Positions 28,217 to 38,053 are shown, numbered from the stretch's first letter. The stretch is 64,000 nt of DNA from UBA2210 sp036825195 (GCA_036825195.1 DAISYQ010000012.1:1-64000); one strand, 5' to 3'. Notes: generated by a model from the sequence alone, not told the origin. Program-made: numbers and translations.

Positions 28217-29287
28217 ATGGATATGAAGCGTGAGTATTATGAGGACATCGAACTTATCGGAAGCGGTGTCGTTCTTTTCTGGTCATCGGCATTTCTCATT
28301 TTTCTTTTTACCCTTCCCATCTATACACCCAATTATTACATCTATCTCCTGAATATCATACTGGTACACGTGATCCTTGCGGTGGGCCTTAATATCCTCG
28401 TCGGATACACCGGCCAGATATCGCTGGGACATGCCGGGTTCTTCGCCATAGGAGCCTATGGCACCGTCTTTTTGATGACCCATTTTCAGGTGCCTTTTAT
28501 CTGTGCCCTTCCCCTGGCGGCTTGTATCGCGGCGTTTTTCGGGTTTATCCTCGGTCTGCCGGCTTTGAGACTGGAGGGACCCTATCTGGCGATCGCGACC
28601 CTTGGTTTTGGCCTGGCCATCATGCATGTCATAGGCAGATGGGACATCTTTGGGGGCAGGATGGGACTCCATGCCCCTCCGCTGGATCTCGGGATACCGG
28701 CAATAGGCTTCAGCTGGGTGCTGGAATCCGATGTCGGCATGTACTATCTGATACTGGTCATCGCCATTATTCTGATCGTGAGCGCCATCAATCTCATGAA
28801 GACCCGTGTTGGAAGGGCGTTTGTCGCAATCAGAGACAGCGATATCGCGGCTGAGGTGATGGGGGTGAATCTCACCATCTACAAGACCCTCTCTTTTGCC
28901 ATAAGCGCATTCTACGCGGGGGTAGCGGGGGGATTGTTCGCGTTTGTATGCGGTTTCTTCGATCCCTTCACCTTTAATATGATCCTTTCCATTGTGTTCC
29001 TCGTCATGGTGGTTGTCGGTGGATTGGGCTCGATCCTTGGGTCGATCATGGGCGCCACCCTGATAACATACCTGCAGTACGATCTGCTGAAGAATGTATC
29101 CGAGGCTCCGTATATCGGAGAGTATCTCGTCACCATCTCCAGAAAATGGTTTACCGTGATCGGACTGGAAAATTTCGGGAGTATCGCCCTCGGTCTTATC
29201 ATGATCGGCATCATCATATTCGAACCGCTCGGTATGTACGGCGTGTGGATTCGAATAAAGAAATACTGGATGACGTGGCCCTTTTAA
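28217..29287 (+). CDS. ABC transporter permease, LivM type
   Basis: The 356-residue protein is a BPD_transp_2 permease of the LivM group, with about nine membrane helices, the HAGFFAIGAYGT segment after GYTGQISL, and the cytoplasmic EAA-like loop GRAFVAIRDSDIAAEVMGV that docks to the ATPases. It forms the import channel with the LivH-type partner encoded next. The usual livH-livM order is reversed. The substrate may be branched-chain amino acids or an organic or aromatic acid, since the operon ends in an acyl-CoA synthetase. Confidence 0.93.
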   Translation: MDMKREYYEDIELIGSGVVLFWSSAFLIFLFTLPIYTPNYYIYLLNIILVHVILAVGLNILVGYTGQISLGHAGFFAIGAYGTVFLMTHFQVPFICALPLAACIAAFFGFILGLPALRLEGPYLAIATLGFGLAIMHVIGRWDIFGGRMGLHAPPLDLGIPAIGFSWVLESDVGMYYLILVIAIILIVSAINLMKTRVGRAFVAIRDSDIAAEVMGVNLTIYKTLSFAISAFYAGVAGGLFAFVCGFFDPFTFNMILSIVFLVMVVVGGLGSILGSIMGATLITYLQYDLLKNVSEAPYIGEYLVTISRKWFTVIGLENFGSIALGLIMIGIIIFEPLGMYGVWIRIKKYWMTWPF

Positions 29288-29348
29288 TCATGGTGTTTGA
29301 AAACCGGATGCCCTGCGGCATTCAGGAACACATTCATGCGGAGAGCAT

Positions 29349-30221
29349 ATGATAGGACAACTGATTGTTGAAGGTCTGGCCATAGGGGCCTGCTACGGGC
29401 TCATGGCCATAGGCGTGGTGATCATATACAAGACATCCGAGGTGGTAAACTTTGCCCAGGGTGAGATGGCGATGTTTTCAACGTTCATAGCCTATCATAT
29501 TCTGGTTCACTATCACGTTCCGTTCTGGCAGGCCTTTATGATCACCATGGTGTTCGCCATTCTGCTCGGTGTCTTCATAGAATGGGCCTTTCTCCGTCCC
29601 GCCAAAGAACCCACGGCCCTCGGGCTTATCGTGATTACCCTCGGAGCCGAAATGCTCCTCATGGGACTGGCTGGATGGAAGTGGGGTGCGGAACAGAAGG
29701 CCTTTGAAATCCCCATGTCGTTCGAAGTTACCCACGAACCGATACGGGGGGTTATCGTAAGCGACTGGGCGATCGGTGTGTTTGTCATAGCCGCCATCCT
29801 TATGATCCTTCTCTACCTGTTCTTCCAGTATACCCGTCTGGGGGTGGCGATGAAGGCAACACAGCAGAATAAAAACGCCGCAAAAATCATGGGTGTCCGT
29901 GTGGAGCGGATGTTTTCCCTCGCCTGGGGGATGAGTTCACTCATGGGTGCCGTGGCCGCCATGTTCTTTGCTTCGAGGGCGACGCTGGACCCCAACTTCA
30001 TGATGGAACCATTTCTCAGGGCATTTGCGGCCGCCGTTCTGGGAGGACTGATGAGCATCCCGGGTGTTCTTATCGGAGGGGGGCTCCTCGGCCTGATAGA
30101 AAACTTCTTCGGCTTCGTGTGGCCCGAGTGGAAACCGATCGTTGCCTTTCTCGTAATCGTGCTTGTTCTCTGTATCCGGCCCAGCGGTCTTTTTGCGAAG
30201 CATTATGTAAAGAAGGTATAG
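29349..30221 (+). CDS. ABC transporter permease, LivH type
   Basis: The 290-residue protein has eight or so membrane helices, the N-terminal YGLMAIGVVIIYKTSEVVNF motif typical of LivH, and the loop TRLGVAMKATQQNKNAAKIM that contacts the ATPases. It pairs with the LivM-type permease 62 bases upstream. GGAGAGCAT before the ATG supports the start. Confidence 0.93.
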   Translation: MIGQLIVEGLAIGACYGLMAIGVVIIYKTSEVVNFAQGEMAMFSTFIAYHILVHYHVPFWQAFMITMVFAILLGVFIEWAFLRPAKEPTALGLIVITLGAEMLLMGLAGWKWGAEQKAFEIPMSFEVTHEPIRGVIVSDWAIGVFVIAAILMILLYLFFQYTRLGVAMKATQQNKNAAKIMGVRVERMFSLAWGMSSLMGAVAAMFFASRATLDPNFMMEPFLRAFAAAVLGGLMSIPGVLIGGGLLGLIENFFGFVWPEWKPIVAFLVIVLVLCIRPSGLFAKHYVKKV

Positions 30222-30259
30222 CGGTCACAGTACCGGCACCGGATGATGGGGGGAATGCA

Positions 30260-30715
30260 TTGAAGACTTCGGCTTTGCGCGTAGAGATCCCAACCCTTTT
30301 GTTCGTTATCCTTTTTGTCTTTCAGGGGTGCAGTACCCTTGAAGGGAAGCTGTCACTCTTTTTTGAGAAGCCCCGCATAGAAAAGGCTGCCGAGCGGTAT
30401 TTTGCCGCCGAGATTAACAGGAACTGTGAGGATGTGTATGACTGCCTCGCCCCTTCATCCATATACCGTTCCACACACACCTACGGGGACTATCTGGAGC
30501 AGACACGGAACTCACCCGTGAGGATCAAGGGGTATCGAATTCTGAACATTCACGATCTGCGGGGAAATCACGACAAGGGAACATACCCGGCAGTAGAAAA
30601 GTTCGTGCGCGTCGAGGTCGATGTAACGCTGTTGTATGACGACACACATGAAACGATGGAGGTTAATCAGGACTTCACATTCATCAAAGAAGGGGGGAAG
30701 TGGTACAAGGGATAA
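30260..30715 (+). CDS. Small lipoprotein of unknown function in the importer operon
   Basis: I place the start at a TTG (30260) preceded by GGGGGG at a six-base distance, because the frame then begins with a lipoprotein signal (hydrophobic LLFVILFVF, then QGC with the cysteine near residue 24). The mature part of about 125 residues (ERYFAAEINRNCEDVYDCLA at its start, DFTFIKEGGKWYKG at its end) has the feel of an NTF2-like fold, but I cannot assign it. It lies between the permease and binding-protein genes, so it may assist capture at the membrane. Confidence 0.65.
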   Translation: MKTSALRVEIPTLLFVILFVFQGCSTLEGKLSLFFEKPRIEKAAERYFAAEINRNCEDVYDCLAPSSIYRSTHTYGDYLEQTRNSPVRIKGYRILNIHDLRGNHDKGTYPAVEKFVRVEVDVTLLYDDTHETMEVNQDFTFIKEGGKWYKG

Positions 30716-30755
30716 ACGTTACTATAAATAATATATGGTAGAGAGGGGGAATAAT

Positions 30756-31949
30756 ATGAAGATCGGAAAGAAATTGGTTGCAGTCGCACTGACGGTTTTC
30801 TGTATATCGGTACTGGCCGTAGACGGTTCCGCCGGAGCTCCCGGCTTCGACGACAAGGAGATCAGGATTGCTCAGTGGGGGCCCCAGACGGGACCCGCGG
30901 CGCCGTGGGGTTCGGTGGCGCGCGGTTCCTCTGTGCTGTTCAACCTGGTGAACGAGGAGGGGGGTATCCACGGGAGAACGATCAAGTATTTTATCCGGGA
31001 TGATCAGTACAACCCCGCCCTCTGCAAGGCGGCGGTCAAGGAACTGGTGGAACGCAAGGGGATCTTTGCCTTTATAGGTGGTGTGTCGGGTGCAAGCGGT
31101 ATGGCTGTGAAAGACTATCTCGCGAAGAACAAGGTTATCTGGGTTGGCCCGGCCACATCGATCAACGAATACGTGTTCCCGACCCAGAAATACCTCTTTG
31201 CCGATTATCCGCTTTTTGAGGACGAGGCGAGCATTATCACGAAATATCTCGTGGAGAAGATGGGATTCAAGAAGATCGGATTTTTCTACCAGAACGACTC
31301 ATACGGCAAGAGCGGTCTGGCGGGCTGCAAACAGCGGCTGGATGCTCTGGGAATGAAGCTGGTTGAGGAGATCCCCGTCGAACCCGGCGAGAAGGATCTC
31401 GCGTCCCAGATGCTGAAGTTCAAGGACTCCGGTGCGGAGGCGGTGATCATGTGGGTCAATCCGACGACGGCCGTCATCGCGCTGAAGACCTGTGCCACCA
31501 TCGGGTATAAGCCGCAATGGGTATCGTGCGATGCTCTTTCCGATTACCCGCTCATGTACAAGATATCGGGCGGTCTGTGGGAGGGGGTTATCACCGGTGC
31601 CTTCGCCCTGCCGCCCGACTCGACGAATCCCCTGATGGTCAAGTACCATGAGGCACAGAAGAGGATGGCCCCCGAAGAGCGATGGGGAACGTTCTATTTT
31701 GCAGGGATCCTCTTCGCCGAACCGCTTGTTGAGGCACTGAAGCAGGTTGGACCGAACCTGAGCACGGAGGCCTGCCTGAAGGCATTGAACTCTATTAAAG
31801 GATTTCAGGGAATAGGACCGCCGATCACCTGGAGTGAGGATAGTCATCAGGGAACGGATTCCATCATGATTCAGCAGTGCGGATCGGGCGCGTCCTACAT
31901 AACCCTGCAGGACTGGACATCAAACGACCTGGCAACGTGGAAGAAATAA
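30756..31949 (+). CDS. ABC transporter substrate-binding protein (LivK type), copy 1
   Basis: The 397-residue protein has a signal peptide (MKIGKKLVAVALTVFCISVL, cleaved near SAGAP) and a type I periplasmic binding fold of the LivK/Peripla_BP_6 family (IRIAQWGPQTGPAAPWG at the ligand-facing start, then GGIHGRTIKYFIRDD). It captures the substrate for the LivHM permeases. GAGAGGGGG precedes the ATG at 30756. It is about 90 percent identical in protein to the gene that follows, a recent tandem duplication. Confidence 0.92.
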   Translation: MKIGKKLVAVALTVFCISVLAVDGSAGAPGFDDKEIRIAQWGPQTGPAAPWGSVARGSSVLFNLVNEEGGIHGRTIKYFIRDDQYNPALCKAAVKELVERKGIFAFIGGVSGASGMAVKDYLAKNKVIWVGPATSINEYVFPTQKYLFADYPLFEDEASIITKYLVEKMGFKKIGFFYQNDSYGKSGLAGCKQRLDALGMKLVEEIPVEPGEKDLASQMLKFKDSGAEAVIMWVNPTTAVIALKTCATIGYKPQWVSCDALSDYPLMYKISGGLWEGVITGAFALPPDSTNPLMVKYHEAQKRMAPEERWGTFYFAGILFAEPLVEALKQVGPNLSTEACLKALNSIKGFQGIGPPITWSEDSHQGTDSIMIQQCGSGASYITLQDWTSNDLATWKK

Positions 31950-31976
31950 GTTCCACAAACTCAAGGAGGGAATATT

Positions 31977-33173
31977 ATGAAGATCAGAACAACATTGTTC
32001 GCGGCAGCGCTGGCGATTGTCTGTATCTTTGTACTGGCTGTTGACAACTTCGCCGGCAGCCCCGGTTTCGACGACAAGGAGATCCGGATAGCGCAGTGGG
32101 GACCCCAGACAGGTCCCGCTGCCCCATGGGGTTCGGTAGCACGTGGCCCCTCGGTGCTGTTCAACCTGGTGAACGAAGAGGGAGGTATCCACGGGAGAAC
32201 GATCAAGTATTTTATCCGGGATGATCAGTACAATCCCGCTCTCTGCAAAGCGGCGGTCAAAGAACTGGTCGAGCGCAAAGGGATCTTTGCCTTTGTGGGT
32301 GGTGTGTCGAGCGCGAGCGGTATGGCTGTGAAAGATTATCTCGCGAAGAACAAGGTTATCTGGGTGGGTCCGGCCACGTCGATTAATGAATACGTGTTCC
32401 CGACCCAGAAATACCTCTTTGCCGATTATCCGCTCTATCAGGACGAGGCGAGCATTATCACGAAATATCTTGTGGGGGAAATGGGGTTCAAGAAAATCGG
32501 ATTTTTCTATCAGAACGACTCATACGGTAAGAACGGTCTGGCGGGCTGTAAGCAGCGGCTGGATGCCCTGGGAATGAAACTGGTGGAGGAGATCCCCGTT
32601 GAACCGGGTGAAAAGGACCTCGCGTCCCAGATGCTGAAGTTCAAGAACTCCGGTGCGGAAACAGTGATCATGTGGGTCAATCCGACGACGGCCGTCATCG
32701 CGCTGAAGACCTGTGCCACCATCGGGTATAAGCCGCAGTGGGTTTCTTCCAGTACGCTTTCCGATTATCCGCTCATGTACAAGATATCGGGCGGTCTGTG
32801 GGAGGGCGTTATCACCGGCGCGTTTGCCTTGCCGCCAGATTCCACGAACCCTCTGATGGTGAAGTATCATGAGGCACAGAAAAGGATGGCCCCTGAAGAG
32901 CGATGGGGGACATTCTATTTTGGAGGCATCTTCTTTTCCGAGCCGATAGTTGAAGCCCTGAAACGAGCAGGGCCGGACCTGAGTACGGAAGCCTGCCTGA
33001 AGGCATTGAATTCCCTTGAGAATTTTCAGGGGATAGGACCGCCGATCACCTGGAGTGAAGATAGTCATCAGGGGACCGATTCCATCATGATTCAAAAGTG
33101 CGGACCGGGAGCTTCCTACATAACCATGCAGGACTGGACATCCAACGACCTGGCGACATGGAAGAAGAAATAG
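31977..33173 (+). CDS. ABC transporter substrate-binding protein (LivK type), copy 2
   Basis: The 398-residue protein matches copy 1 at all but about 38 positions by my count. Twelve differences are in the signal peptide. The rest cluster at a few surface or pocket segments, such as WVSSSTLSD versus WVSCDALSD, and FGGIFFSEPIVEALKRAGPD versus FAGILFAEPLVEALKQVGPN. The clustering suggests a shift in ligand preference after duplication, which is inference. CAAGGAGG precedes the ATG, and the ATPase gene follows after 132 bases. Confidence 0.92.
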   Translation: MKIRTTLFAAALAIVCIFVLAVDNFAGSPGFDDKEIRIAQWGPQTGPAAPWGSVARGPSVLFNLVNEEGGIHGRTIKYFIRDDQYNPALCKAAVKELVERKGIFAFVGGVSSASGMAVKDYLAKNKVIWVGPATSINEYVFPTQKYLFADYPLYQDEASIITKYLVGEMGFKKIGFFYQNDSYGKNGLAGCKQRLDALGMKLVEEIPVEPGEKDLASQMLKFKNSGAETVIMWVNPTTAVIALKTCATIGYKPQWVSSSTLSDYPLMYKISGGLWEGVITGAFALPPDSTNPLMVKYHEAQKRMAPEERWGTFYFGGIFFSEPIVEALKRAGPDLSTEACLKALNSLENFQGIGPPITWSEDSHQGTDSIMIQKCGPGASYITMQDWTSNDLATWKKK

Positions 33174-33305
33174 AAGATTTCTGTGAAGAATACTGGAAAG
33201 GATCGGGCGCGGGTCTCCACTGGGTATTCCCAGAAGGATATCCGGTGATCCACGCCTGAAAGAAATGGCAAGTACGACTTCCGAATGTGAGGGGTAATTC
33301 TGATA

Positions 33306-34082
33306 ATGTCTCTCTTCAAGGTTGAAAATCTCAGTATAAGTTTCGGTGGGTTGAAGGCAGTGGATGATGTGAGTTTCGAAGTAGAGCAAAACTCCATATT
33401 CTCCATCATCGGTCCCAACGGGTCGGGCAAGACCACCATCTTTAATCTGATCAGCGGCATCTATAAACCGGACTCAGGGAGAGTGCTCCTTGACGGTGAA
33501 AACCTGGTGGGATACCTGCCGGACAGGATCGCGAAGAAGGGGATAGCGCGCACCTTTCAGAACATAGAACTCTTCAAGAATGCGACCGTTATGGACAACC
33601 TGATGCTGGGGCGTCACATTCACATGAAGACGGGTATATGGAGCGGCGCCACGGCCACCCTGTTCGGCAAAAGATCGAGGGCGGCGAGGGAAGAGATACA
33701 AAACAGGGAATTTGTCGAAAAGATCGTTGACTTTCTTGATCTCCAGTCCGTGAGGGATCAGTTCGTAGCCAACCTTGCCTACGGCAGGCGGAAGCTTGTG
33801 GAGCTGGGGAGGGCGCTTGCCCTGGAACCCACCATACTTCTCCTGGATGAACCCTCCGCCGGAATGAATACCGAAGAGAAGGAGGATCTGAACATCTGGA
33901 TCAAGGACATACAGGAGGTATACAAGATTACCATTCTGCTGATCGAACACGACATGAATATGATCATGGGCATTTCCGACCGGATACTCGCGATCAATCA
34001 GGGGAAGAAGATCGTGGAGGGATTGCCCCAGGATGTGCAGCGTCACCCCGAAGTCATAGAGGCCTATCTCGGAGAGGAATGA
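33306..34082 (+). CDS. ABC transporter ATP-binding protein, LivG type
   Basis: The 258-residue ATPase has Walker A GPNGSGKTT (about residue 37), a LivG-type signature NLAYGRRKLVELGRAL in place of canonical LSGGQ, and Walker B ILLLDEPSAGMN. It powers the LivHM importer with the LivF-type partner, whose gene overlaps or abuts its stop codon. Confidence 0.95.
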   Translation: MSLFKVENLSISFGGLKAVDDVSFEVEQNSIFSIIGPNGSGKTTIFNLISGIYKPDSGRVLLDGENLVGYLPDRIAKKGIARTFQNIELFKNATVMDNLMLGRHIHMKTGIWSGATATLFGKRSRAAREEIQNREFVEKIVDFLDLQSVRDQFVANLAYGRRKLVELGRALALEPTILLLDEPSAGMNTEEKEDLNIWIKDIQEVYKITILLIEHDMNMIMGISDRILAINQGKKIVEGLPQDVQRHPEVIEAYLGEE

Positions 34083-34084
34083 TA

Positions 34085-34879
34085 ATGCTGAAGATACAGA
34101 ACATTGAGACATGGTACGATCTGATACGGGCCCTTCACGGTATATCCTTTGAGGTGAAAGAGGGCGATATCGTCACCCTCCTCGGTTCCAACGGTGCGGG
34201 AAAGACAACCACGCTCAAGAGCATCATGCAGATACTCGAAGACGACGATCAGCCCGAAAAGGGCTCCATAGAGTTTCTGGGGCAGAGGATCGACAAGAAG
34301 GATACCGAAGAGATCGTCCGGATGGGGATCAGCTATGTGCCGGAAGGGAGAGAGGTCTTTCCCGAACTGACCGTGATGGAGAACATCCGGATGGGTGCCT
34401 TTACGAGAAAAGACCGGGGAGAGATAAAGGCGGATATCGAAAATGTGTTCAGGCATTTCCCCATCCTCCGGGAGCGGCAGAAACAGCAGGCCGGGTACAT
34501 GAGCGGCGGCGAGCAGCAGATGCTGGCCATCGCGAGGGCGCTGATGAGCCGCCCCAAGCTTCTGATGCTGGATGAACCCTCCCTGGGCCTGTCCCCGATT
34601 CTCACAAAGCAGATATTCAACATCATCCAGGACATCAACAAAGAGGGGGTAACCATTCTCCTTGTCGAACAGAACGTCAATATGGCCCTCAAGTACGCTG
34701 ACTTCGCCTATCTGATGGAAAACGGCAGGATCGTACGTGCCGACAAGCCGGAAGTGCTGCTCGAAGATGAGGATGTCAAGAAGTTCTATCTGGGGATTGA
34801 AACCGAGGAGACAACGGCCGATGGGTACCGAAAGGCCAAATCGTCCAAGCGATACAGACGGAAGGTCAGATTCCGCTGA
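34085..34879 (+). CDS. ABC transporter ATP-binding protein, LivF type
   Basis: The 264-residue ATPase has Walker A GSNGAGKTTT, signature MSGGEQQMLAIARAL and Walker B LLMLDEPSLGLSP. GGAGAGG is spaced seven bases before the ATG at 34085, although an ATG at 34079 overlapping the livG stop is also possible. The C-terminal tail is basic (KSSKRYRRKVRFR), which is unusual for the family. Confidence 0.94.
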   Translation: MLKIQNIETWYDLIRALHGISFEVKEGDIVTLLGSNGAGKTTTLKSIMQILEDDDQPEKGSIEFLGQRIDKKDTEEIVRMGISYVPEGREVFPELTVMENIRMGAFTRKDRGEIKADIENVFRHFPILRERQKQQAGYMSGGEQQMLAIARALMSRPKLLMLDEPSLGLSPILTKQIFNIIQDINKEGVTILLVEQNVNMALKYADFAYLMENGRIVRADKPEVLLEDEDVKKFYLGIETEETTADGYRKAKSSKRYRRKVRFR

Positions 34880-34908
34880 AAAAGCACCACGTACCGGGAG
34901 CGAACACG

Positions 34909-36708
34909 ATGCAAGCAAACACCCTGCCTAAGGCCCTTATCGATATAACCGGGAAACAGCCCGACCGGATCGCGTTACGGATGAAAGAATACGGCATCTG
35001 GCGTGACATTACCTGGAGGCAGTATCTGGAGAATGTGAGACGCACGGCGCTGGGTCTGCACCATATCGGAGTGAAGAGGGGCGACCACGTCGCCATTATC
35101 GGTGAAAACAAGCCGGAGTGGCTCTATTCGGCCTTTGGCGTCATGTCTCTGGGCGCAACCTTCGTGGGGGTGTACACGACAAATCCCCCGAAGGAATGCG
35201 AATATGTGATCGACCATTCCGATTCGGTCGTATTCATCTGCGAGGACGAGGAGCAGATGAACAAGGCTTTTCTCTTCAGGATGAACACACCCAACCTAAA
35301 GAAGATCATCGTGTGGGACATGGAGGGCCTCAGAGACCTTGACGACCCCATGGTGATCAGCTTCGACGAGATTATGGAGATCGGCGGAAAAGCCGATGAG
35401 GAAAATCCCACACTCTTCGACCGTTTCGTGGGAGAAGGCAACCCCCGGGACATAGCCGGGATCATCTACACGTCGGGAACGACAGGTCCCCCGAAAGGCG
35501 CCATGCTCAATCACGAGGGGTATCTGTGGGTGGGCGAGCAGGCCGCGAAGATAACGCAGGCCGGCCGGGAGGACGAATCCATATCGTTCCTTCCCCTCAA
35601 CCATGTGTACGAGCAGATCTTTGACCTGATGATGCACATGACCGTGGGGCATATCGTGAACTTTACGGAAAACACGGATACGGTGATGAACGATATGATG
35701 GATGTCTCACCCACCATATTTCACGCCGTACCCCGGATATGGGAGAAATACTATTCCGCCATCGTGCTGAAAATGGCCGATGCCACCTGGTTCAAGAGAA
35801 CGGCCTACGGGCAGGCGGTGCGGATCGGGTCGAAATACAACGACCTGCGACTCGCCGGCAGGAAGATACCCCTGCCGTTATATGTCGGTTACCATCTGGC
35901 ATACTTCTGTGTCTTTCGGAAGCTCAAGGAACGGCTGGGCTTTGACCGAACACGGCTGGGATTTTCCGGCGCCGCTCCCATATCGCATGACATCATCAAG
36001 TTCTTTCAGAGCATCGGCATACCGATCCGCGAGGGATACGGTATGACGGAGACAACGGGGGTCACCCATATGGGGAGCGAATTCGAGTTCAAGCTCGGCA
36101 CGGTGGGAAAGGCCATCCCGGGGACCGAGGTACGGATCGGAGAAGGCGGAGAGATTATTGTCCGGCACAAGGGGATCTTTCAGGGGTACTACCGGGATGA
36201 AGAAAACACGAAAGAGGTCCTTGAAGACGGATGGATGCATACGGGAGACGTGGGGGAGATCGATGATGAGGGGTATCTCAGGATAACGGACCGGATGAAA
36301 GACCTGATCATCACGGCGGGAGGCAAGAACATCGCCCCTCAGTACATAGAAAACCAGCTGAAGTTCTCTCCCTATATCAACGACGCGATCGTCATCGGGG
36401 ACAAGAGAAAGTACCTGACGGCCATCATCGTGATTGACGAGGAGAATGTCCTCAAGTTTGCACAGGATGCGAAGGTCCAGTTCACCACATTCGCGACGCT
36501 GACAAAGGCGCCCGAGGTAATCGATCTCATACAGCAGGAGATCAACGAGGTGAACAGACAGATGGCCAGGGTGGAGAATATCAGAAAATTCAAGATCCTG
36601 GACAAGAAACTCTATACCGAAGACGGTGAAGTGACGCCCACCATGAAGGTCAAGAGAAAGTCGATCAACGAACAGTTCGCCGACCTGATCGAATCGATGT
36701 ACGAATAG
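34909..36708 (+). CDS. Long-chain-type AMP-forming acyl-CoA synthetase
   Basis: The 599-residue protein is an AMP-binding ligase of the long-chain fatty acid group: IIYTSGTTGPPKGAML (about residue 185), GYGMTETTGVT near 375, the hinge ITDRMKDLIITAGGKNI, and the C-terminal lysine region PTMKVKRKSI. It activates a carboxylic acid to its CoA ester. It follows livF by 29 bases on the same strand, so the importer probably feeds it its acid substrate, which would argue for a fatty, aromatic or other organic acid rather than an amino acid. Confidence 0.9.
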   Translation: MQANTLPKALIDITGKQPDRIALRMKEYGIWRDITWRQYLENVRRTALGLHHIGVKRGDHVAIIGENKPEWLYSAFGVMSLGATFVGVYTTNPPKECEYVIDHSDSVVFICEDEEQMNKAFLFRMNTPNLKKIIVWDMEGLRDLDDPMVISFDEIMEIGGKADEENPTLFDRFVGEGNPRDIAGIIYTSGTTGPPKGAMLNHEGYLWVGEQAAKITQAGREDESISFLPLNHVYEQIFDLMMHMTVGHIVNFTENTDTVMNDMMDVSPTIFHAVPRIWEKYYSAIVLKMADATWFKRTAYGQAVRIGSKYNDLRLAGRKIPLPLYVGYHLAYFCVFRKLKERLGFDRTRLGFSGAAPISHDIIKFFQSIGIPIREGYGMTETTGVTHMGSEFEFKLGTVGKAIPGTEVRIGEGGEIIVRHKGIFQGYYRDEENTKEVLEDGWMHTGDVGEIDDEGYLRITDRMKDLIITAGGKNIAPQYIENQLKFSPYINDAIVIGDKRKYLTAIIVIDEENVLKFAQDAKVQFTTFATLTKAPEVIDLIQQEINEVNRQMARVENIRKFKILDKKLYTEDGEVTPTMKVKRKSINEQFADLIESMYE

Positions 36709-36712
36709 ACGA

Positions 36713-37642
36713 TTACAGATCTTCGGGCGTGAAGGCCACCACGTCGTCGATCGATTCGCTGTTCGTGAAGATCATCGCCAGCCGGTCCACACCCAGCGCT
36801 ATCCCCGAGGCTTCGGGCATGGCGGAAAGTTCCGCTAAAAACTTTTCCGGCATGGGGTACACCACATTGCCGGAAGCGCGTCGGTTTTCCTGCTCCTCTT
36901 CAAACCGCGCCCTCTGTTCGGCCGCGTCGGTCAGTTCCGAGAAGGCGTTGGCCAGTTCAAGACCGCCCATATACAGTTCAAACCGCTCCGCCACGTCAGG
37001 GTCCGTCTTCTTGACCCTCGCGAGCGCCCCGAGAGACACCGGATAATCGTACAGGAAGACCGGCCGTTGCAGTTCTTTGAACCGCGGTTCGATCTCTTCG
37101 ACCATGATTTCGTCAAAGCGATTGCTTCTCAGCGCATCTTCCAGAGATACGGAGGCATAACGACTGAAGGCGTCCCGTACGGCGATTCTCTCCCACGGTG
37201 AACGGATGTCGATCTTCTCCCCGCGGTACTCGACGGCCCCCTCATGGCCGAGACTCCGTGCGATGTGGATGATAAGCTCTTCACACTCTTCCATCATGGT
37301 GCAGTAGCCGATGCCGCTCCGATACCATTCGAGGAGGGTAAATTCGGAGATATGGAGCGATCCCCGCTCTCCACTGCGAAAGCACCTGGCAATCTGGAAT
37401 ATGCGCGGGTATCCGGCGGCCAGCAGGCGCTTCATGCACAGTTCGGGTGATGTGTGAAGGTACCAGCCGTCGGAGGAGATGGCGTCGATGTTGCATTCCG
37501 GAGCGGGGGCGGGAATCCTGGAAGGTGTTTCCACTTCCAGATACTCCCTGTCGGTAAAAAACTCGCGGATGATCCGGATCATCGCGGCACGGGTATGAAG
37601 ATCGTTTTGTTTACGTGAAAGTTTCCAGTTTCTGTCAACCAT
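36713..37642 (-). CDS. epmA: EF-P--lysine lysyltransferase EpmA (GenX/PoxA)
   Basis: EpmA attaches beta-lysine to the conserved lysine of elongation factor P. The 309-residue protein is a class II lysyl-tRNA synthetase-like core without the anticodon domain, with motif 2 IFQIARCFRSGE and EFTLLEWYR, and motif 3 GIALGVDRLAMIF. Its natural target, efp, lies in this window at 45060. EpmB, the lysine aminomutase, is not in the window. The gene converges on the acyl-CoA synthetase with four bases between the stops. A broken copy of its start lies at 41101. Confidence 0.93.
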   Translation of the reverse strand: MVDRNWKLSRKQNDLHTRAAMIRIIREFFTDREYLEVETPSRIPAPAPECNIDAISSDGWYLHTSPELCMKRLLAAGYPRIFQIARCFRSGERGSLHISEFTLLEWYRSGIGYCTMMEECEELIIHIARSLGHEGAVEYRGEKIDIRSPWERIAVRDAFSRYASVSLEDALRSNRFDEIMVEEIEPRFKELQRPVFLYDYPVSLGALARVKKTDPDVAERFELYMGGLELANAFSELTDAAEQRARFEEEQENRRASGNVVYPMPEKFLAELSAMPEASGIALGVDRLAMIFTNSESIDDVVAFTPEDL

Positions 37643-37990
37643 TATTTACAAAGCTCCAATCTTCCGGCTTGTTCGGTGGTAATTTACTCAAAAGGTTGCC
37701 ACCTCGGCAATAAAACTCACGCCACTACATGTGCAATGGGGTTTTGTCTTTAGTCAGGCCGTAATCCCATCCGGTTGTAACCGCTAAAGGCACATATAAT
37801 CATTAGATAAAAAATATGTAGACGACTAGCCCTATTGCGATATCTTGTCAAGAATAAGATTTACACGACAGAGATCGATTTGATTCTGAGGAGAACTTTA
37901 CACTCCGGACGGCTGCTGTTCAGGCGGCTTCCATGCCCCGGCGACGCATGACTGCATAGGGATGCATGAAGGCAAAACCAATCCCCGGAA
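37643..37990. other. Gene-free stretch between epmA and cydB
   Basis: The part next to epmA should hold its promoter and shares weak similarity with the sequence upstream of the epmA fragment at 41270-41313 (CTCCAATCTTCCGG versus CTCCAATTTTCCGG). Apart from this I see nothing firm. A minus-strand frame around 37915-38050 translates to a hydrophobic peptide but has no good start codon. Confidence 0.4.
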
Positions 37991-38023
37991 TAAGAAAGAG
38001 GGTACCAACAGATTGATACCCTC
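37991..38023 (-). terminator. Terminator of the cyd operon
   Basis: On the minus strand, 31 bases after the cydB stop codon, GAGGGTATC and GGTACCCTC form a hairpin (seven to eight pairs, eight-base loop) followed by TTTCTTATT. This is a plausible intrinsic terminator. Confidence 0.65.
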
Positions 38024-38053
38024 CCTTCTCTCGTATTATAATCGTTCCATGTT

